A DNA stretch of 64,000 bases from Sulfitobacter sp. HNIBRBA3233 (GCF_040149665.1 NZ_JBEFLP010000001.1:310001-374000), one strand, 5' to 3'; counted from the first letter of the stretch, positions 17,127-26,360 are shown. Numbers and translations: made by a program. Notes: generated by a model not told the origin, from the letters alone.

Positions 17127-19337
17127 ATGCGTGGACGATATTCAGCCCTGAGCATTCTGGCGCTTGCCGCCGGAGTTGCCGGTGGCATCTATCTTGAGAA
17201 ACTATATCTGAACCCTGCCGAGACGGCCGGATCGGACGGGCCCGAAATCCTGTACTGGGTGGCGCCGATGGACGCCAATTTCCGGCAGCCCGGGCCGGGC
17301 AAATCCCCGATGGGTATGGACCTAGTGCCGGTCTACGCAGGCGAGGAGCCCGACGGTGATCCGGCCGAGGTCACGCTGTCTGCCGCCGAGATAAACGCGA
17401 TCGGCGTCCGCACTGCGATCGCGCAGATGTCCGAGATTTCCCAGCGGATCGAAACAGTCGGCTTCGTCGGCTACGACGAGCATCTGACCAGCCATGTGCA
17501 TACGCGGGTAGACGGCTGGATCGAAGACCTGAACGTCCGCGCCGTCGGCGATCCCGTCCGCAAGGGCGACGTGCTGTTCGAGATGTTCTCGCCGCAGATC
17601 GGTCGGGCCAGCAGTGATCTGGTCCGCGCGGTCGAGGACAGCGATCCCCGGATACTCGAAACCGCCCGCAGCAGTCTGCGCAGCCTCGGCATGTCGGACG
17701 AGCAGATCGCCCGTATCGAGGCCGAAGGCGAGTTTGCGCGCAACATCGAGGTTCTTGCCCCGCAGGACGGGGTGGTGATCTCGCTGGAGGCCGCTGACGG
17801 AATGTTCCTGCAACCGGGCGTCCGCGCGGTCTCTTTGACCAATCTCAGCGCCGTCTGGCTGATCGTGGATGTGTTCGAGCGTGACATCGCGCGCATGACC
17901 GAAGACATGCGTGCGGTTGCGCGGTTTGAACACCTGCACGGGCGCACCTTCGAAGGGGTGGTCGACTACATCTATCCCGAACTCGATGCCGAGACGCGCA
18001 CGCTGCCAGTGCGCCTGCGCTTCGACAACGCCGACGGGCTGCTCAGGCCCAATATGTTCGGCAATGTCAGCCTGATCCCCAACAATACACATATGGCGCT
18101 CACGGTCCCGACCGAGGCGATCATTCGCACCGGAGCCGCCGAGCGGGTCATTCTGAAAACCGGGGAGGGCACCTTCAAGCCGCGCCTAATCACGACCGGT
18201 TTGCGCGACGATTTCGGCGAAGGCGGCCGGACGGAAGTCGTCCAAGGTCTCGCTCCGGGTGAGGAGGTGGTCGCCTCCGCGCAATTCCTGATCGACAGCG
18301 AAAGCGCCCTGAGTGCCGGTCTGATGCGCATGGCGCCGACCGATGACACACCGGCGCGCGGGACCGGCGAACTGATCGCGCTCGACGAACAAAACCGCAT
18401 CGCCACGATTCGCCACGCGGAACTAGAGGCGCTGGACTGGCCCGCGATGACATCGCAGTTCCCGCTGCGCGCCGATATCCCGCTTGGCCGTCTGGAACCC
18501 GGCCAGCAGGTGGCCTTCGTCGCCGCAAGGGGGGCTGACGGTCTGTTGAGCCTTATGGAGCTTGGCAGCGACGACGGTATCGCGGCCACCGGCACCGGTA
18601 GGGTCTCGGCGGTGACGGCGGACGGCAAGCTGTCGATGTCCCACGATCCGATCCCGGAACTCGGGTGGCCGTCCATGCAGATGGACATGCCCGTCGCCGG
18701 CTTCGATCCGTCGGACGTGCCGCTGGATCAACCCGTCGAATTCGATCTGGCCAAGGGCGAAGACGGGCTCTTCACCATCGTCGCCGTACGCGCGGAGGGG
18801 GCCATGGGCGACAGCGAAATGACCATGTCCGAACCGATGGAGGAGGAGCCGGAAACTGCCCCGGCCCCACCGATTGTCGTATCCGGCACCATCGAAGCGG
18901 TCGATCCGCAAACGCGCATGGCCACGATCGCGCATGGTCCAATCGTCGAGACGGGGATGCCCGGCATGACGATGGGGTTCGCGCTGGACGAGGCACTTGA
19001 TCCTGCGGCCCTGACCACGGGGCAGGAGATGACGCTGACCTTTGCGCGCCCGGATGGAATGACGATGATCCTTGTTGCAGCCGAACCGAACGTGCCGCCG
19101 ATGGAAGTGTCTGGCACGATCAACGCAGTGGATCAGGCGACCGGAATGGCCAACATCACCCATGGCCCGATGACGCAGATCGGCATGCCGGGCATGACGA
19201 TGGATTTCGCAATCGATCCGACCGTCGATGTGTCGGCCCTGCCGGAGGGGAACGAGGTGACGCTGCTGCTCAAGCGTAACCCCGATTTCACTTTGACGCT
19301 TGTGGGCGTTGCCCGCGCGCCTGAGGTGATACAATGA
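17127..19337 (+). CDS. cusB: CusB-type RND periplasmic adaptor with four CusF-like domains
   Basis: Membrane-fusion subunit of a Cu(I)/Ag(I) CBA efflux pump, 736 residues against roughly 400-500 for ordinary CusB. After an N-terminal anchor (7-23) comes a cysteine-free metal motif VAPMDANFRQPGPGKSPMGM, then barrel-sandwich, alpha-hairpin and beta-barrel domains to about 400. The extra C-terminal 330 residues are four CusF-like beta-barrel repeats. Their ligands are H430/W438/M441, H506/W514/M517/M519, H603/M611/M614/M616 and H679/M687/M690/M692. The tryptophan stacking on copper in E. coli CusF is methionine in repeats 3 and 4, and repeat 1 lacks the second methionine. GAGG precedes the chosen ATG; the gene overlaps cusA by 4 nt. 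Confidence 0.93.
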   Translation: MRGRYSALSILALAAGVAGGIYLEKLYLNPAETAGSDGPEILYWVAPMDANFRQPGPGKSPMGMDLVPVYAGEEPDGDPAEVTLSAAEINAIGVRTAIAQMSEISQRIETVGFVGYDEHLTSHVHTRVDGWIEDLNVRAVGDPVRKGDVLFEMFSPQIGRASSDLVRAVEDSDPRILETARSSLRSLGMSDEQIARIEAEGEFARNIEVLAPQDGVVISLEAADGMFLQPGVRAVSLTNLSAVWLIVDVFERDIARMTEDMRAVARFEHLHGRTFEGVVDYIYPELDAETRTLPVRLRFDNADGLLRPNMFGNVSLIPNNTHMALTVPTEAIIRTGAAERVILKTGEGTFKPRLITTGLRDDFGEGGRTEVVQGLAPGEEVVASAQFLIDSESALSAGLMRMAPTDDTPARGTGELIALDEQNRIATIRHAELEALDWPAMTSQFPLRADIPLGRLEPGQQVAFVAARGADGLLSLMELGSDDGIAATGTGRVSAVTADGKLSMSHDPIPELGWPSMQMDMPVAGFDPSDVPLDQPVEFDLAKGEDGLFTIVAVRAEGAMGDSEMTMSEPMEEEPETAPAPPIVVSGTIEAVDPQTRMATIAHGPIVETGMPGMTMGFALDEALDPAALTTGQEMTLTFARPDGMTMILVAAEPNVPPMEVSGTINAVDQATGMANITHGPMTQIGMPGMTMDFAIDPTVDVSALPEGNEVTLLLKRNPDFTLTLVGVARAPEVIQ

Positions 19338-22300
19338 TCGCCGCCGTCATCCGCGCCTCCATCGCGAACCGCGTGATCGTTCTGGCCCTCGCGGTCATGA
19401 TGACTGTGGCGGGCATCTGGGCGATCCGCGAAACCCCCGTCGATGCGATTCCGGACCTGTCGGATGTTCAGGTGATCGTCAAAACGCCCTATCCGGGGCA
19501 GGCGCCGCAGGTGGTCGAGGACCAGATCACCTATCCCATCGCGACCGCGATGCTGGCGGTGCCGGGGGCCAGCGACGTGCGCGGGTTTTCCTTCTTCGGT
19601 GACAGCTATGTCTACGTGGTCTTCGAGGATGGCACCGATCTTTACTGGGCGCGCACACGGGTGTTGGAATACCTCGGCCAGATCGCGGCCGATTTGCCTG
19701 AAGGGGTTGCACCCCAGCTGGGACCGGATGCGACGGGTGTGGGTTGGATCTACCAATACGCGCTGATCGACCGCACCGGCGGCCATGATCTGGCGGAGTT
19801 GCGCACGCTTCAGGACTGGTTCCTGAAGTACGAGCTGCAGACCGTCGATGGCGTGTCCGAAGTCGCCACCATCGGCGGCATGGTCAAACAGTATCAGGTC
19901 GTCGTCGACCCCAACAAACTGCGCGCCTATGACGTGACACTTGCCCAGATACGCACCGCCATCCAGGGCGCGAACCGCGAGACGGGCGGCAGCGTGATCG
20001 AGATGGGAGAGGCCGAATTCATGGTCCGTTCCACGGGCTATGTGGATGAACTGGCCGATCTGGCCAAGGCCCCCTTGATGGTCAACGACCGCGGGGCCGC
20101 GATCACGCTGGCCGATGTGGCCGATATCCGGCTCGGGCCCGAAATGCGGCGCGGTGTGGGCGAGTTCAATGGGGAGGGCGACGCCGTGGGCGGCGTCGTG
20201 ATCCTGCGCTGGGGCGGGAATGCGCTGGCCACGATCAAGGCGGTGGAAAGCCGCATCGAAGAACTGCGCGCCAGCCTGCCCGAAGGGGTCGAGATCGTCA
20301 CCACCTACAACCGGGCGGGGGTGATCGAGCGCGCCATCGAGAACCTGCAAAAGAAACTTACCGAGGAATTCATCGTCGTCATCCTCGTTTGTGCGGCCTT
20401 CCTGCTGCACATCCGGTCATCGCTGGTGATCCTTCTGTCGCTGCCACTGGGCATCTTCGCCGCCTTCAGCATCATGAAACTGCAAGGGGTGAACGCCAAT
20501 ATCATGAGCCTCGGCGGTATCGCGATCGCCATCGGCGCGATGGTGGACGCCGCGATTGTCATGATCGAGGCGATGCACCGGCGGATCGAGCACGAGAAAC
20601 TCACCAACAAGAACCGATGGCGCATCGTCACGGAATGCTGCGAGGAAGTGGGGCCCGCCCTGTTTTTCTCTCTGGCGATCATCACCGTCAGCTTCCTGCC
20701 CGTGTTCGTTCTGGAAAGCCAGGAAGGGCGGCTGTTCAAGCCGCTGGCCTTCACCAAGACCTACGCGATGGCGGCTGCTGCAATCCTGTCGATCACGCTG
20801 GTGCCTGTGCTGATGGGCTACTTCATCCGGGGCCGTATCATCCCGGAACGGAAAAACCCCCTCAACAAGCTGGTGATCTGGATCTACCGCCCGTTTCTGG
20901 ATGCTGCCGTTGCCTGGCCCTGGGCCACGACGCTGCTGGCCGGTCTGCTGGTGGCCTCCATGTGGTGGCCGCTGCAACGGATCGGGACCGAGTTCATGCC
21001 GGAACTCAACGAGGGCGATTTCCTCTACATGCCGTCGCTCTACCCCGGCGTGTCCATCGGCAAGGCCCGCGAGGTTCTGCAACAGACCGACCGCCTGATC
21101 GCGACCGTGCCCGAAGTTCTGACAGTGCATGGCAAGCTGGGCCGCGCCGATACGGCCACGGACCCCGCGCCGCTGACGATGATCGAGACCACGATCCAGC
21201 TCAGACCCAAAGAGGAATGGCGCGAGGGCATGACGATGGAGATGATCCGCAACGAGCTGGACCGCGTTGTCCAGATCCCGGGTGTCACCAATGTCTGGAT
21301 CCAGCCCATCAAGAACCGGATCGACATGCTGGCAACCGGCATCAAGACGCCCGTGGGGGTCAAGATTTCCGGCGCGGACCTGAGGGTCATCGAGCAGATC
21401 GGGATCGAGGTCGAACGCGTTGTAGGGGGTATCGACGGCACCGCCTCGGCCTATGCCGAACGCCCCATCGGCGGCCGGTTCATCGAGATCAACGCCGACC
21501 GCGATGCCGCGGCGCGCTACATGATGTCTGTCCGCGACATTCAGGACGTGGTGCAGACGGCGATTGGCGGCATGCAGGTGTCTGAATCCGTCGAAGGTCT
21601 GGAGCGGTTCCCGATCAACCTGCGCTATCCGCAGGACTGGCGGAACAGCCCCGAACGGCTGCGTGATCTGCCGGTGGTGACCCCGTCCGGGGCGCATATC
21701 CCGCTGGGCACCCTGGCCGAGATCAAGGTCGTCGATGGCCCCGGCATGATCCGGTCCGAGAATGCGCGCCGCACCGGTTTTGTCTTTATCGACATCGCGG
21801 GGCGCGATCTGGGCGGATATGTGAACGAGGCCCGCGCAACGGTGGCCGATCAGGTTACCCTGCCGCCGGGCTACTCGATCACATGGTCGGGTCAGTACGA
21901 ATACATCGAACGCATGCAGGAGCGGCTCCAGCTCGTGGCCCCCGCAACGCTGCTGATCATCACGTTGATGCTGTTCATGGCCTTCAACCGGGTGATCGAG
22001 GTCGGGATTATCCTTGCGGCCCTGCCGGTCGCTCTGGCCGGGGGCGTGTGGTTCCTGTGGTATCTGAGCTTCGACATCTCGGTCGCGGTGCTGGTGGGCT
22101 TTATCGCGCTTGCCGGCGTGGCGGTCGAGACGGCCATCGTGATGCTGCTCTACCTCAATCTGGCGTGGGAAAAGCGCAAGAAGGCGGCGGCGGCGGAACG
22201 ACGCGAGATGACCTCCATGGATGTGGAGGAAGTGGTTTTCGAAGGTGCGCTTTTGCGTGTGCGGCCCAAGGTCATGACCGTTGCCACAATCTTCGCGGCC

Positions 22301-22513
22301 CTCATTCCCATCATGTACGGCACTGGCACCGGCTCCGAGATCATGCAGCGGATCGCCGCTCCGATGATCGGTGGCATGGCGACCGCGACCGTTCTCACCC
22401 TTTTCGTCATTCCTGCGATTTTCGTGATCTGGAAAAGGTTGGCCCTGAGACGGGTCAACCGAGACATGCTGCAAACGGCCAATGACCCCGCAGCACCCGT
22501 GCCGGCAGAATGA
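19334..22513 (+). CDS. cusA: Cu(I)/Ag(I) efflux RND transporter CusA
   Basis: A 1059-residue heavy-metal-efflux RND pump that moves Cu(I)/Ag(I) outward using the proton gradient. The N-terminal VDAIPDLSDVQVIV segment, PGQAPQVVEDQITYP and the tandem periplasmic-loop/12-helix architecture are typical of the CusA/CzcA group. The methionine-containing pore segments (for example RNRIDMLATGIKTPVG at about 655-670) fit monovalent metals. It overlaps cusB and is followed 35 bp later by cusF. No cusC-type outer-membrane factor is present in the window. Confidence 0.95.
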   Translation: MIAAVIRASIANRVIVLALAVMMTVAGIWAIRETPVDAIPDLSDVQVIVKTPYPGQAPQVVEDQITYPIATAMLAVPGASDVRGFSFFGDSYVYVVFEDGTDLYWARTRVLEYLGQIAADLPEGVAPQLGPDATGVGWIYQYALIDRTGGHDLAELRTLQDWFLKYELQTVDGVSEVATIGGMVKQYQVVVDPNKLRAYDVTLAQIRTAIQGANRETGGSVIEMGEAEFMVRSTGYVDELADLAKAPLMVNDRGAAITLADVADIRLGPEMRRGVGEFNGEGDAVGGVVILRWGGNALATIKAVESRIEELRASLPEGVEIVTTYNRAGVIERAIENLQKKLTEEFIVVILVCAAFLLHIRSSLVILLSLPLGIFAAFSIMKLQGVNANIMSLGGIAIAIGAMVDAAIVMIEAMHRRIEHEKLTNKNRWRIVTECCEEVGPALFFSLAIITVSFLPVFVLESQEGRLFKPLAFTKTYAMAAAAILSITLVPVLMGYFIRGRIIPERKNPLNKLVIWIYRPFLDAAVAWPWATTLLAGLLVASMWWPLQRIGTEFMPELNEGDFLYMPSLYPGVSIGKAREVLQQTDRLIATVPEVLTVHGKLGRADTATDPAPLTMIETTIQLRPKEEWREGMTMEMIRNELDRVVQIPGVTNVWIQPIKNRIDMLATGIKTPVGVKISGADLRVIEQIGIEVERVVGGIDGTASAYAERPIGGRFIEINADRDAAARYMMSVRDIQDVVQTAIGGMQVSESVEGLERFPINLRYPQDWRNSPERLRDLPVVTPSGAHIPLGTLAEIKVVDGPGMIRSENARRTGFVFIDIAGRDLGGYVNEARATVADQVTLPPGYSITWSGQYEYIERMQERLQLVAPATLLIITLMLFMAFNRVIEVGIILAALPVALAGGVWFLWYLSFDISVAVLVGFIALAGVAVETAIVMLLYLNLAWEKRKKAAAAERREMTSMDVEEVVFEGALLRVRPKVMTVATIFAALIPIMYGTGTGSEIMQRIAAPMIGGMATATVLTLFVIPAIFVIWKRLALRRVNRDMLQTANDPAAPVPAE

Positions 22514-22548
22514 TCTCTGCCAATCAACCCAACCCGAAAGGACTATTC

Positions 22549-22893
22549 ATGAAAACTCTCTCTCTTGCCCTCTCAGTCATGGTTCTGACCGCGCCTCTGG
22601 CGCTGGCGCAGATGAACCACTCCAACATGGATCATTCCAACATGCCGATGAATGACGAAATGCTGGAAGGTGCGGTGCACACAAAGGCGGTGGTGAACTC
22701 CATCGGCGAAGGCACTGCCAATGTCAGCCACGAGCCGATCCCCGAAATCGGCTGGCCAGCCATGACGATGGATATGCCGCTGACCGCAGACGCCCAGATG
22801 ATGGGCGACATCGCCGCCGGCGATTCCGTCACGCTGATGCTTATCAAGGGCGACGATGGCATGTATGCCATCGGGGCGATGATGCCTGAATAA
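22549..22893 (+). CDS. cusF: Periplasmic copper chaperone CusF
   Basis: A 114-residue exported protein with a Sec signal (cleaved after LALA, residue 20), a Met/His-rich N-terminal stretch MNHSNMDHSNMPMNDEM, and one CusF barrel. The copper site is canonical: H61, W69, M72 and M74 in HEPIPEIGWPAMTM, the same as repeat 2 of the CusB above. It would hand Cu(I) to CusB/CusA. The start at 22549 follows AAAGGA and gives the signal peptide; an earlier in-frame ATG would not. A 10-bp stem-loop follows the gene. Confidence 0.93.
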   Translation: MKTLSLALSVMVLTAPLALAQMNHSNMDHSNMPMNDEMLEGAVHTKAVVNSIGEGTANVSHEPIPEIGWPAMTMDMPLTADAQMMGDIAAGDSVTLMLIKGDDGMYAIGAMMPE

Positions 22894-22902
22894 TATGACT
22901 TT

Positions 22903-22931
22903 GCTGGCAGGAGACGGCGTTTCCTGCCAGC
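22903..22931 (+). other. Intercistronic stem-loop between cusF and copC
   Basis: Perfect 10-bp arms GCTGGCAGGA and TCCTGCCAGC around a 9-nt loop, without a U-tract. It more likely protects or attenuates the mRNA than terminates it, and may raise cusF yield relative to copC and downstream genes. Confidence 0.7.
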
Positions 22932-22961
22932 ATTGCCCAGAGACATCCATAGGAGCAAACA

Positions 22962-23330
22962 ATGAAACCAACCGTCCTGTCCGTTCTGTCATCGGCGATC
23001 CTTGCCACCGCGCTGGTATTCGGTGCGCAAGGCGCGAATGCGCATTCCAAGAATGAAGGAACCCAGCCGGCGGATGGTGCCGTCCTGCAAATGTCTCCTG
23101 CGGCGATCGGCCTGCAGTTCGAGATGCCGATGCGTGTCACGCTGATCTCGCTCACCGATCAGGATGGCACCGCACATGATCTGACACGCACTGACAACAT
23201 GCAGCCGGTCAGTGACTTCAGCGCCACGCCACCGGCGCTGCCGACGGGCCAGTACACCGTGCAGTGGCGCGGGCTGGCGGATGACGGCCACCCGATGCAG
23301 GGGGCGTTCAGCTTTGAAATCGCGGAGTGA
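22962..23330 (+). CDS. copC: Copper resistance protein CopC
   Basis: A 122-residue periplasmic protein with a Sec signal ending GAQGANA and mature start HSKNEG, which supplies the N-terminal histidine of the Cu(II) site of CopC proteins. The beta-barrel pattern (LQFEMPM, LPTGQYTVQWRGLADDGHPMQG) is typical, with a second histidine in DDGHPM. ATAGGAGCAAACA precedes the ATG. It is followed 6 bp later by copD, its usual membrane partner. Confidence 0.92.
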   Translation: MKPTVLSVLSSAILATALVFGAQGANAHSKNEGTQPADGAVLQMSPAAIGLQFEMPMRVTLISLTDQDGTAHDLTRTDNMQPVSDFSATPPALPTGQYTVQWRGLADDGHPMQGAFSFEIAE

Positions 23331-23336
23331 GATCCG

Positions 23337-24287
23337 GTGCTGAGCGTACTCGCTACCGCTGATGCGGTGACCTGGCTGTCGATTGCCGTCAAAGCGCTTG
23401 TCTACGCGACGGCGTTTCTTGCGATGGGCAGCGTTCTGGGCCTTCTGACCCTGCGCAGCCTTCCTGCACCCGAGGTCGGCAGGCTCAGGCGGATGGCCGT
23501 TGTCTGGGCCATCGGCACCGCCGCCTTTTCACTGCTCCGATTACCGCTCAGAGCGAGCTTCCTGATGGGGGGCACATGGCAGGGCGCAACCGAACCGATG
23601 ATGCTGGCTCTGGTCTGGGACAGCCCGCTTGGTTCCAGCATCAGCTTGCGGCTGATCGGTGTCGCATTGATCTGCGCGATCCTACTGCCCGCGCGCTTCG
23701 GGCGTCCCCTTGCGGCTCTCGGTGTGCTCCTGGTGGCTGCGTCTTTCGTGTTTCGCGGGCATGCGCTGGAGGAGCCGCGCCTTCTGCTCGGTCTGCTGAT
23801 CACCCTTCATGTCTTGGGCCTCGCGTTCTGGATCGGCTGCTTTGCGCCGCTCTATCGTCTGTCCGGGACGCAGCCGGTGGGTGTCGCCGGACAGGTCAGT
23901 CACGATTTTGGCCGGGTCGCCGTCTGGGTCGTCGCCGGATTGACCGTCGCGGGCGGGGTGTCCCTGTGGCTGCTGACCGGCAACCTGCTGAGCGCGCTTT
24001 CCACCCCCTACGGGCAGTTTTTCGCGATCAAGCTGGGCGTTTTCCTCGCGATCATCGCCCTCGCAGCATGGAACAAGCTGCGCCTGACCCCTGCGATGCT
24101 GCGGCAGGAGCCGGATGCAGGGTCGCGTATGCGTGCAAGCATCCGGCTGGAAGCGGCGCTCGTTGCGCTGATCCTTGTCACGACGGCGGTGCTGACCACG
24201 GTGAGCGCGCCCGATCCTCAGGTGCAGACCGCCGAAGCCACGGCTGCGGAGCATAGTATGAAATTGAACGATGGAGGGTTCCTATGA
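23337..24287 (+). CDS. copD: Copper resistance membrane protein CopD
   Basis: A 316-residue inner-membrane protein with about eight hydrophobic helices and the CopD-domain histidine-containing helices (FVFRGHALEEPR and ITLHVLGLAFWIG). CopD is thought to move copper across the cytoplasmic membrane together with CopC. The start is GTG at 23337, six bases after the copC stop. It overlaps the oxidase gene by 4 nt, so copC-copD-oxidase are co-translated. Confidence 0.88.
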   Translation: MLSVLATADAVTWLSIAVKALVYATAFLAMGSVLGLLTLRSLPAPEVGRLRRMAVVWAIGTAAFSLLRLPLRASFLMGGTWQGATEPMMLALVWDSPLGSSISLRLIGVALICAILLPARFGRPLAALGVLLVAASFVFRGHALEEPRLLLGLLITLHVLGLAFWIGCFAPLYRLSGTQPVGVAGQVSHDFGRVAVWVVAGLTVAGGVSLWLLTGNLLSALSTPYGQFFAIKLGVFLAIIALAAWNKLRLTPAMLRQEPDAGSRMRASIRLEAALVALILVTTAVLTTVSAPDPQVQTAEATAAEHSMKLNDGGFL

Positions 24288-25675
24288 AGCCTGTAACACG
24301 CCGGACCTTTGGACGCGGAATGGTGGCAGCCCTTGCGCTGGGCGGCCTTCGTCCGACATCTGTGCACGCACAAGCGGCGCCAGACCTGACCGCGCGCGAA
24401 AGCCTGCATCAACTCGCGCCCGCGACCTATCCGCAGACACAGGTCTGGGGCTATGACGGCACGGTTCCCGGCCCAGTGATCCGGCTGCCGCAGGGCGGGC
24501 GCCTGACGCGCCGGTTTGTCAATGAACTGCCGCAAGCGGGAACCATCCACTGGCACGGGATCCGCATCGACAACGCGATGGACGGCGTGCCCGGTCTGAC
24601 CCAGGACGCCGTCGCACCCGGAGAGACGTTCCAGTACGACTTCACGGTGCCCGATGCCGGTACCTATTGGTATCACCCGCACAACCGTTCGTATGAGCAG
24701 ATGGCGCGCGGGCTTTCGGGCGCGCTGATCGTCGAGGAGGCCGACGGCGGCCCCGAGGTCGACAGCGACGAGGTGCTGCTGCTGGATGACTGGCGCCTGA
24801 CGGAAGAGGGCCAGATCGCGGGCGGTTTCGGCAACATGCACGACTGGGCCCATGCCGGCCGAATCGGGAACTGGATCACCGTCAATGGCACCCCGGAGTG
24901 GCACAGATCGGTTCAGCAGCACAGCCGCCACCGTCTGCGCCTTGTGAACACCGCCAATGCGCGGATTTTCACGCTCGAGGCGCAAGGTCTCGCCGGTTGG
25001 GTCGTCGCACTCGACGGCATGCCGCTCGATGCGCCGCAGCCGCTGGGCCGCTTGGTGCTGGCTCCGGCACAACGGGCGGACATCATCGTCGATGTGACCG
25101 CAGACATCGGCGAAGAGGCCTTCCTTGTCAGCTTCGAGCGTGACGGCGGCTATGCCATCGCTTCTTTCGACGTCACAGCGGCGGCGCGGTCAGAACGCCT
25201 CGGCACACCCGCTCCGCTGGCGCCCAACCCGGTGCCACAGCTTGGCCGTCTGGAAGACGCCAGAACGGCCAAGCTGCTGATGGAGGGCGGGGCCATGGGG
25301 CGGATGAGCGGCGCCATGATGGGCGGACGGATGATGGGCATGCGCGATATGGCGGGTGCGGGCAAGGTCTGGGCCTTCAATGGCATGGCGGACATGCCCG
25401 AGCAGCCACTGGTAACGGCGGAGCGGGGCGAGTCCGTTCGGATCGAGATCACCAACGACACGGCCTGGCCCCATGCGATGCATCTGCATGGCCACCATTT
25501 CCGGCGGATCGCCGCGGACGGCACGGCGGGCGCCTTGCGTGACACGCTGCTCATGGACCGCGGAGAGACCGCCGAGATCGCGTTCGTTGCCGACAATCCC
25601 GGTGACTGGCTGCTGCACTGTCACATGCTGGAGCATTCGGCGGGCGGAATGATGACATGGCTGCGCGTGGTTTGA
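24284..25675 (+). CDS. Tat-exported multicopper oxidase (CueO/CopA-like)
   Basis: A 463-residue multicopper oxidase that probably oxidises Cu(I) to Cu(II) in the periplasm using O2. The N-terminus carries a twin-arginine signal RRTFGRGM followed by a hydrophobic stretch. The four copper-binding blocks are visible: HWHG (89-92), YWYHPH (128-133), HAMHLHGHH and HCHMLEHSAGGMM. A Met/Gly-rich insert MGRMSGAMMGGRMMGMRDM near residues 337-357 resembles the methionine lid that feeds cuprous ions in CueO. It is the last gene of the copper operon. Confidence 0.93.
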   Translation: MKPVTRRTFGRGMVAALALGGLRPTSVHAQAAPDLTARESLHQLAPATYPQTQVWGYDGTVPGPVIRLPQGGRLTRRFVNELPQAGTIHWHGIRIDNAMDGVPGLTQDAVAPGETFQYDFTVPDAGTYWYHPHNRSYEQMARGLSGALIVEEADGGPEVDSDEVLLLDDWRLTEEGQIAGGFGNMHDWAHAGRIGNWITVNGTPEWHRSVQQHSRHRLRLVNTANARIFTLEAQGLAGWVVALDGMPLDAPQPLGRLVLAPAQRADIIVDVTADIGEEAFLVSFERDGGYAIASFDVTAAARSERLGTPAPLAPNPVPQLGRLEDARTAKLLMEGGAMGRMSGAMMGGRMMGMRDMAGAGKVWAFNGMADMPEQPLVTAERGESVRIEITNDTAWPHAMHLHGHHFRRIAADGTAGALRDTLLMDRGETAEIAFVADNPGDWLLHCHMLEHSAGGMMTWLRVV

Positions 25676-25817
25676 ACCGCTGCCGGTGAAAACGTGAAGC
25701 CATTGAAAGCCGGCTCGTCGAACGCGCCGATGGATGGTTTGCGATCCCGTGGGCAAGCCGCGCCTTTGCGGGTGTGCAGCCGGATCGTCGGACAGGGCTC
25801 ATAATGTACGTCAGCCA

Positions 25818-25847
25818 GATATTTGGTTACATATGTAACTAAATATC
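25818..25847. promoter_or_regulatory. 30-bp palindrome with GTTAC-N4-GTAAC core at the marR 3' end
   Basis: Arms of 15 bp, GATATTTGGTTACAT and ATGTAACTAAATATC, match at 14 of 15 positions. The core GTTAC-ATAT-GTAAC is the same as in the marR/hmgA promoter region (26309-26322). It overlaps the last bases of the marR coding region. A second MarR operator, for example for looping or autoregulation, is the best reading; an AT-rich transcription-stop hairpin is the alternative. Confidence 0.7.
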
Positions 25848-26280
25848 ACGGACTTTCCATTTGTGCCAATCGCTCAAGACAGTCCAGCAGGATCAGCCTC
25901 TCGCCCGCGGAAAACTGCGAGAGAAGCGCATTGTTGTACCGCTCTGCGACAGTCGCAAGGTCATTATAGGCGCGCCGCCCCGCGGGCAGAAGCGCCAGTA
26001 TATCGCTGCGCTTGTCCGCGTCATTCTTCCGCGCCTCGATAAAGCGTTTTTCCTGTAACGCTTTGACTGCGCGACTAATCTTTGTTTTATGCATCTTCGA
26101 AATGCGTCCGATCTCGCTCGCCGTCAGATCGCCGTAGCGACCAAGGTGAAACAGCACCCGCCACTCGGTCCGCAGCATGTTGTACCGCTCGCGGTAGCGG
26201 CGCGCGAACTCCAGGCTGGTTTCCTCGGCGGCTTGGTTCAGCAGGTAAGGCACGAAACTGCGCAGATCGAAATCGGACAT
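25846..26280 (-). CDS. MarR-family regulator of the homogentisate operon
   Basis: A 144-residue winged-helix MarR protein with the recognition region LTASEIGRISKMHKTKISRAVKAL (residues about 52-75) and the wing ARKNDADKRSDILALLPAG. It is divergent from hmgA with 80 bp between start codons, and a GTTAC-N4-GTAAC palindrome lies in that gap. MarR proteins of aromatic pathways typically repress and release DNA when an intermediate binds, so control of hmgA-fahA-maiA and of itself is likely. Confidence 0.88.
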   Translation of the reverse strand: MSDFDLRSFVPYLLNQAAEETSLEFARRYRERYNMLRTEWRVLFHLGRYGDLTASEIGRISKMHKTKISRAVKALQEKRFIEARKNDADKRSDILALLPAGRRAYNDLATVAERYNNALLSQFSAGERLILLDCLERLAQMESP

Positions 26281-26302
26281 GCGGAAACCCTTTTTATTTG
26301 TC

Positions 26303-26330
26303 TTGTTGGTTACAAAAGTAACGTTATCTT
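26303..26330 (+). promoter_or_regulatory. hmgA promoter with embedded MarR operator
   Basis: TTGTTG (26303-26308) and TATCTT (26325-26330) are spaced 16 bp apart, and the spacer is almost filled by GTTAC-AAAA-GTAAC (26309-26322). A repressor bound there would exclude RNA polymerase. The core repeats the palindrome at the end of the marR gene. Confidence 0.65.
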
Positions 26331-26360
26331 ACAGCCAAGTTCAAGATGCGAGGAGTTGAC

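Noticed and set aside
20417..22474. Long open frame of 685 codons on the minus strand
   Set aside because: It lies wholly inside cusA, has His/Arg/Gly-rich shadow composition and no motif; it is an artefact of GC-rich codon use.
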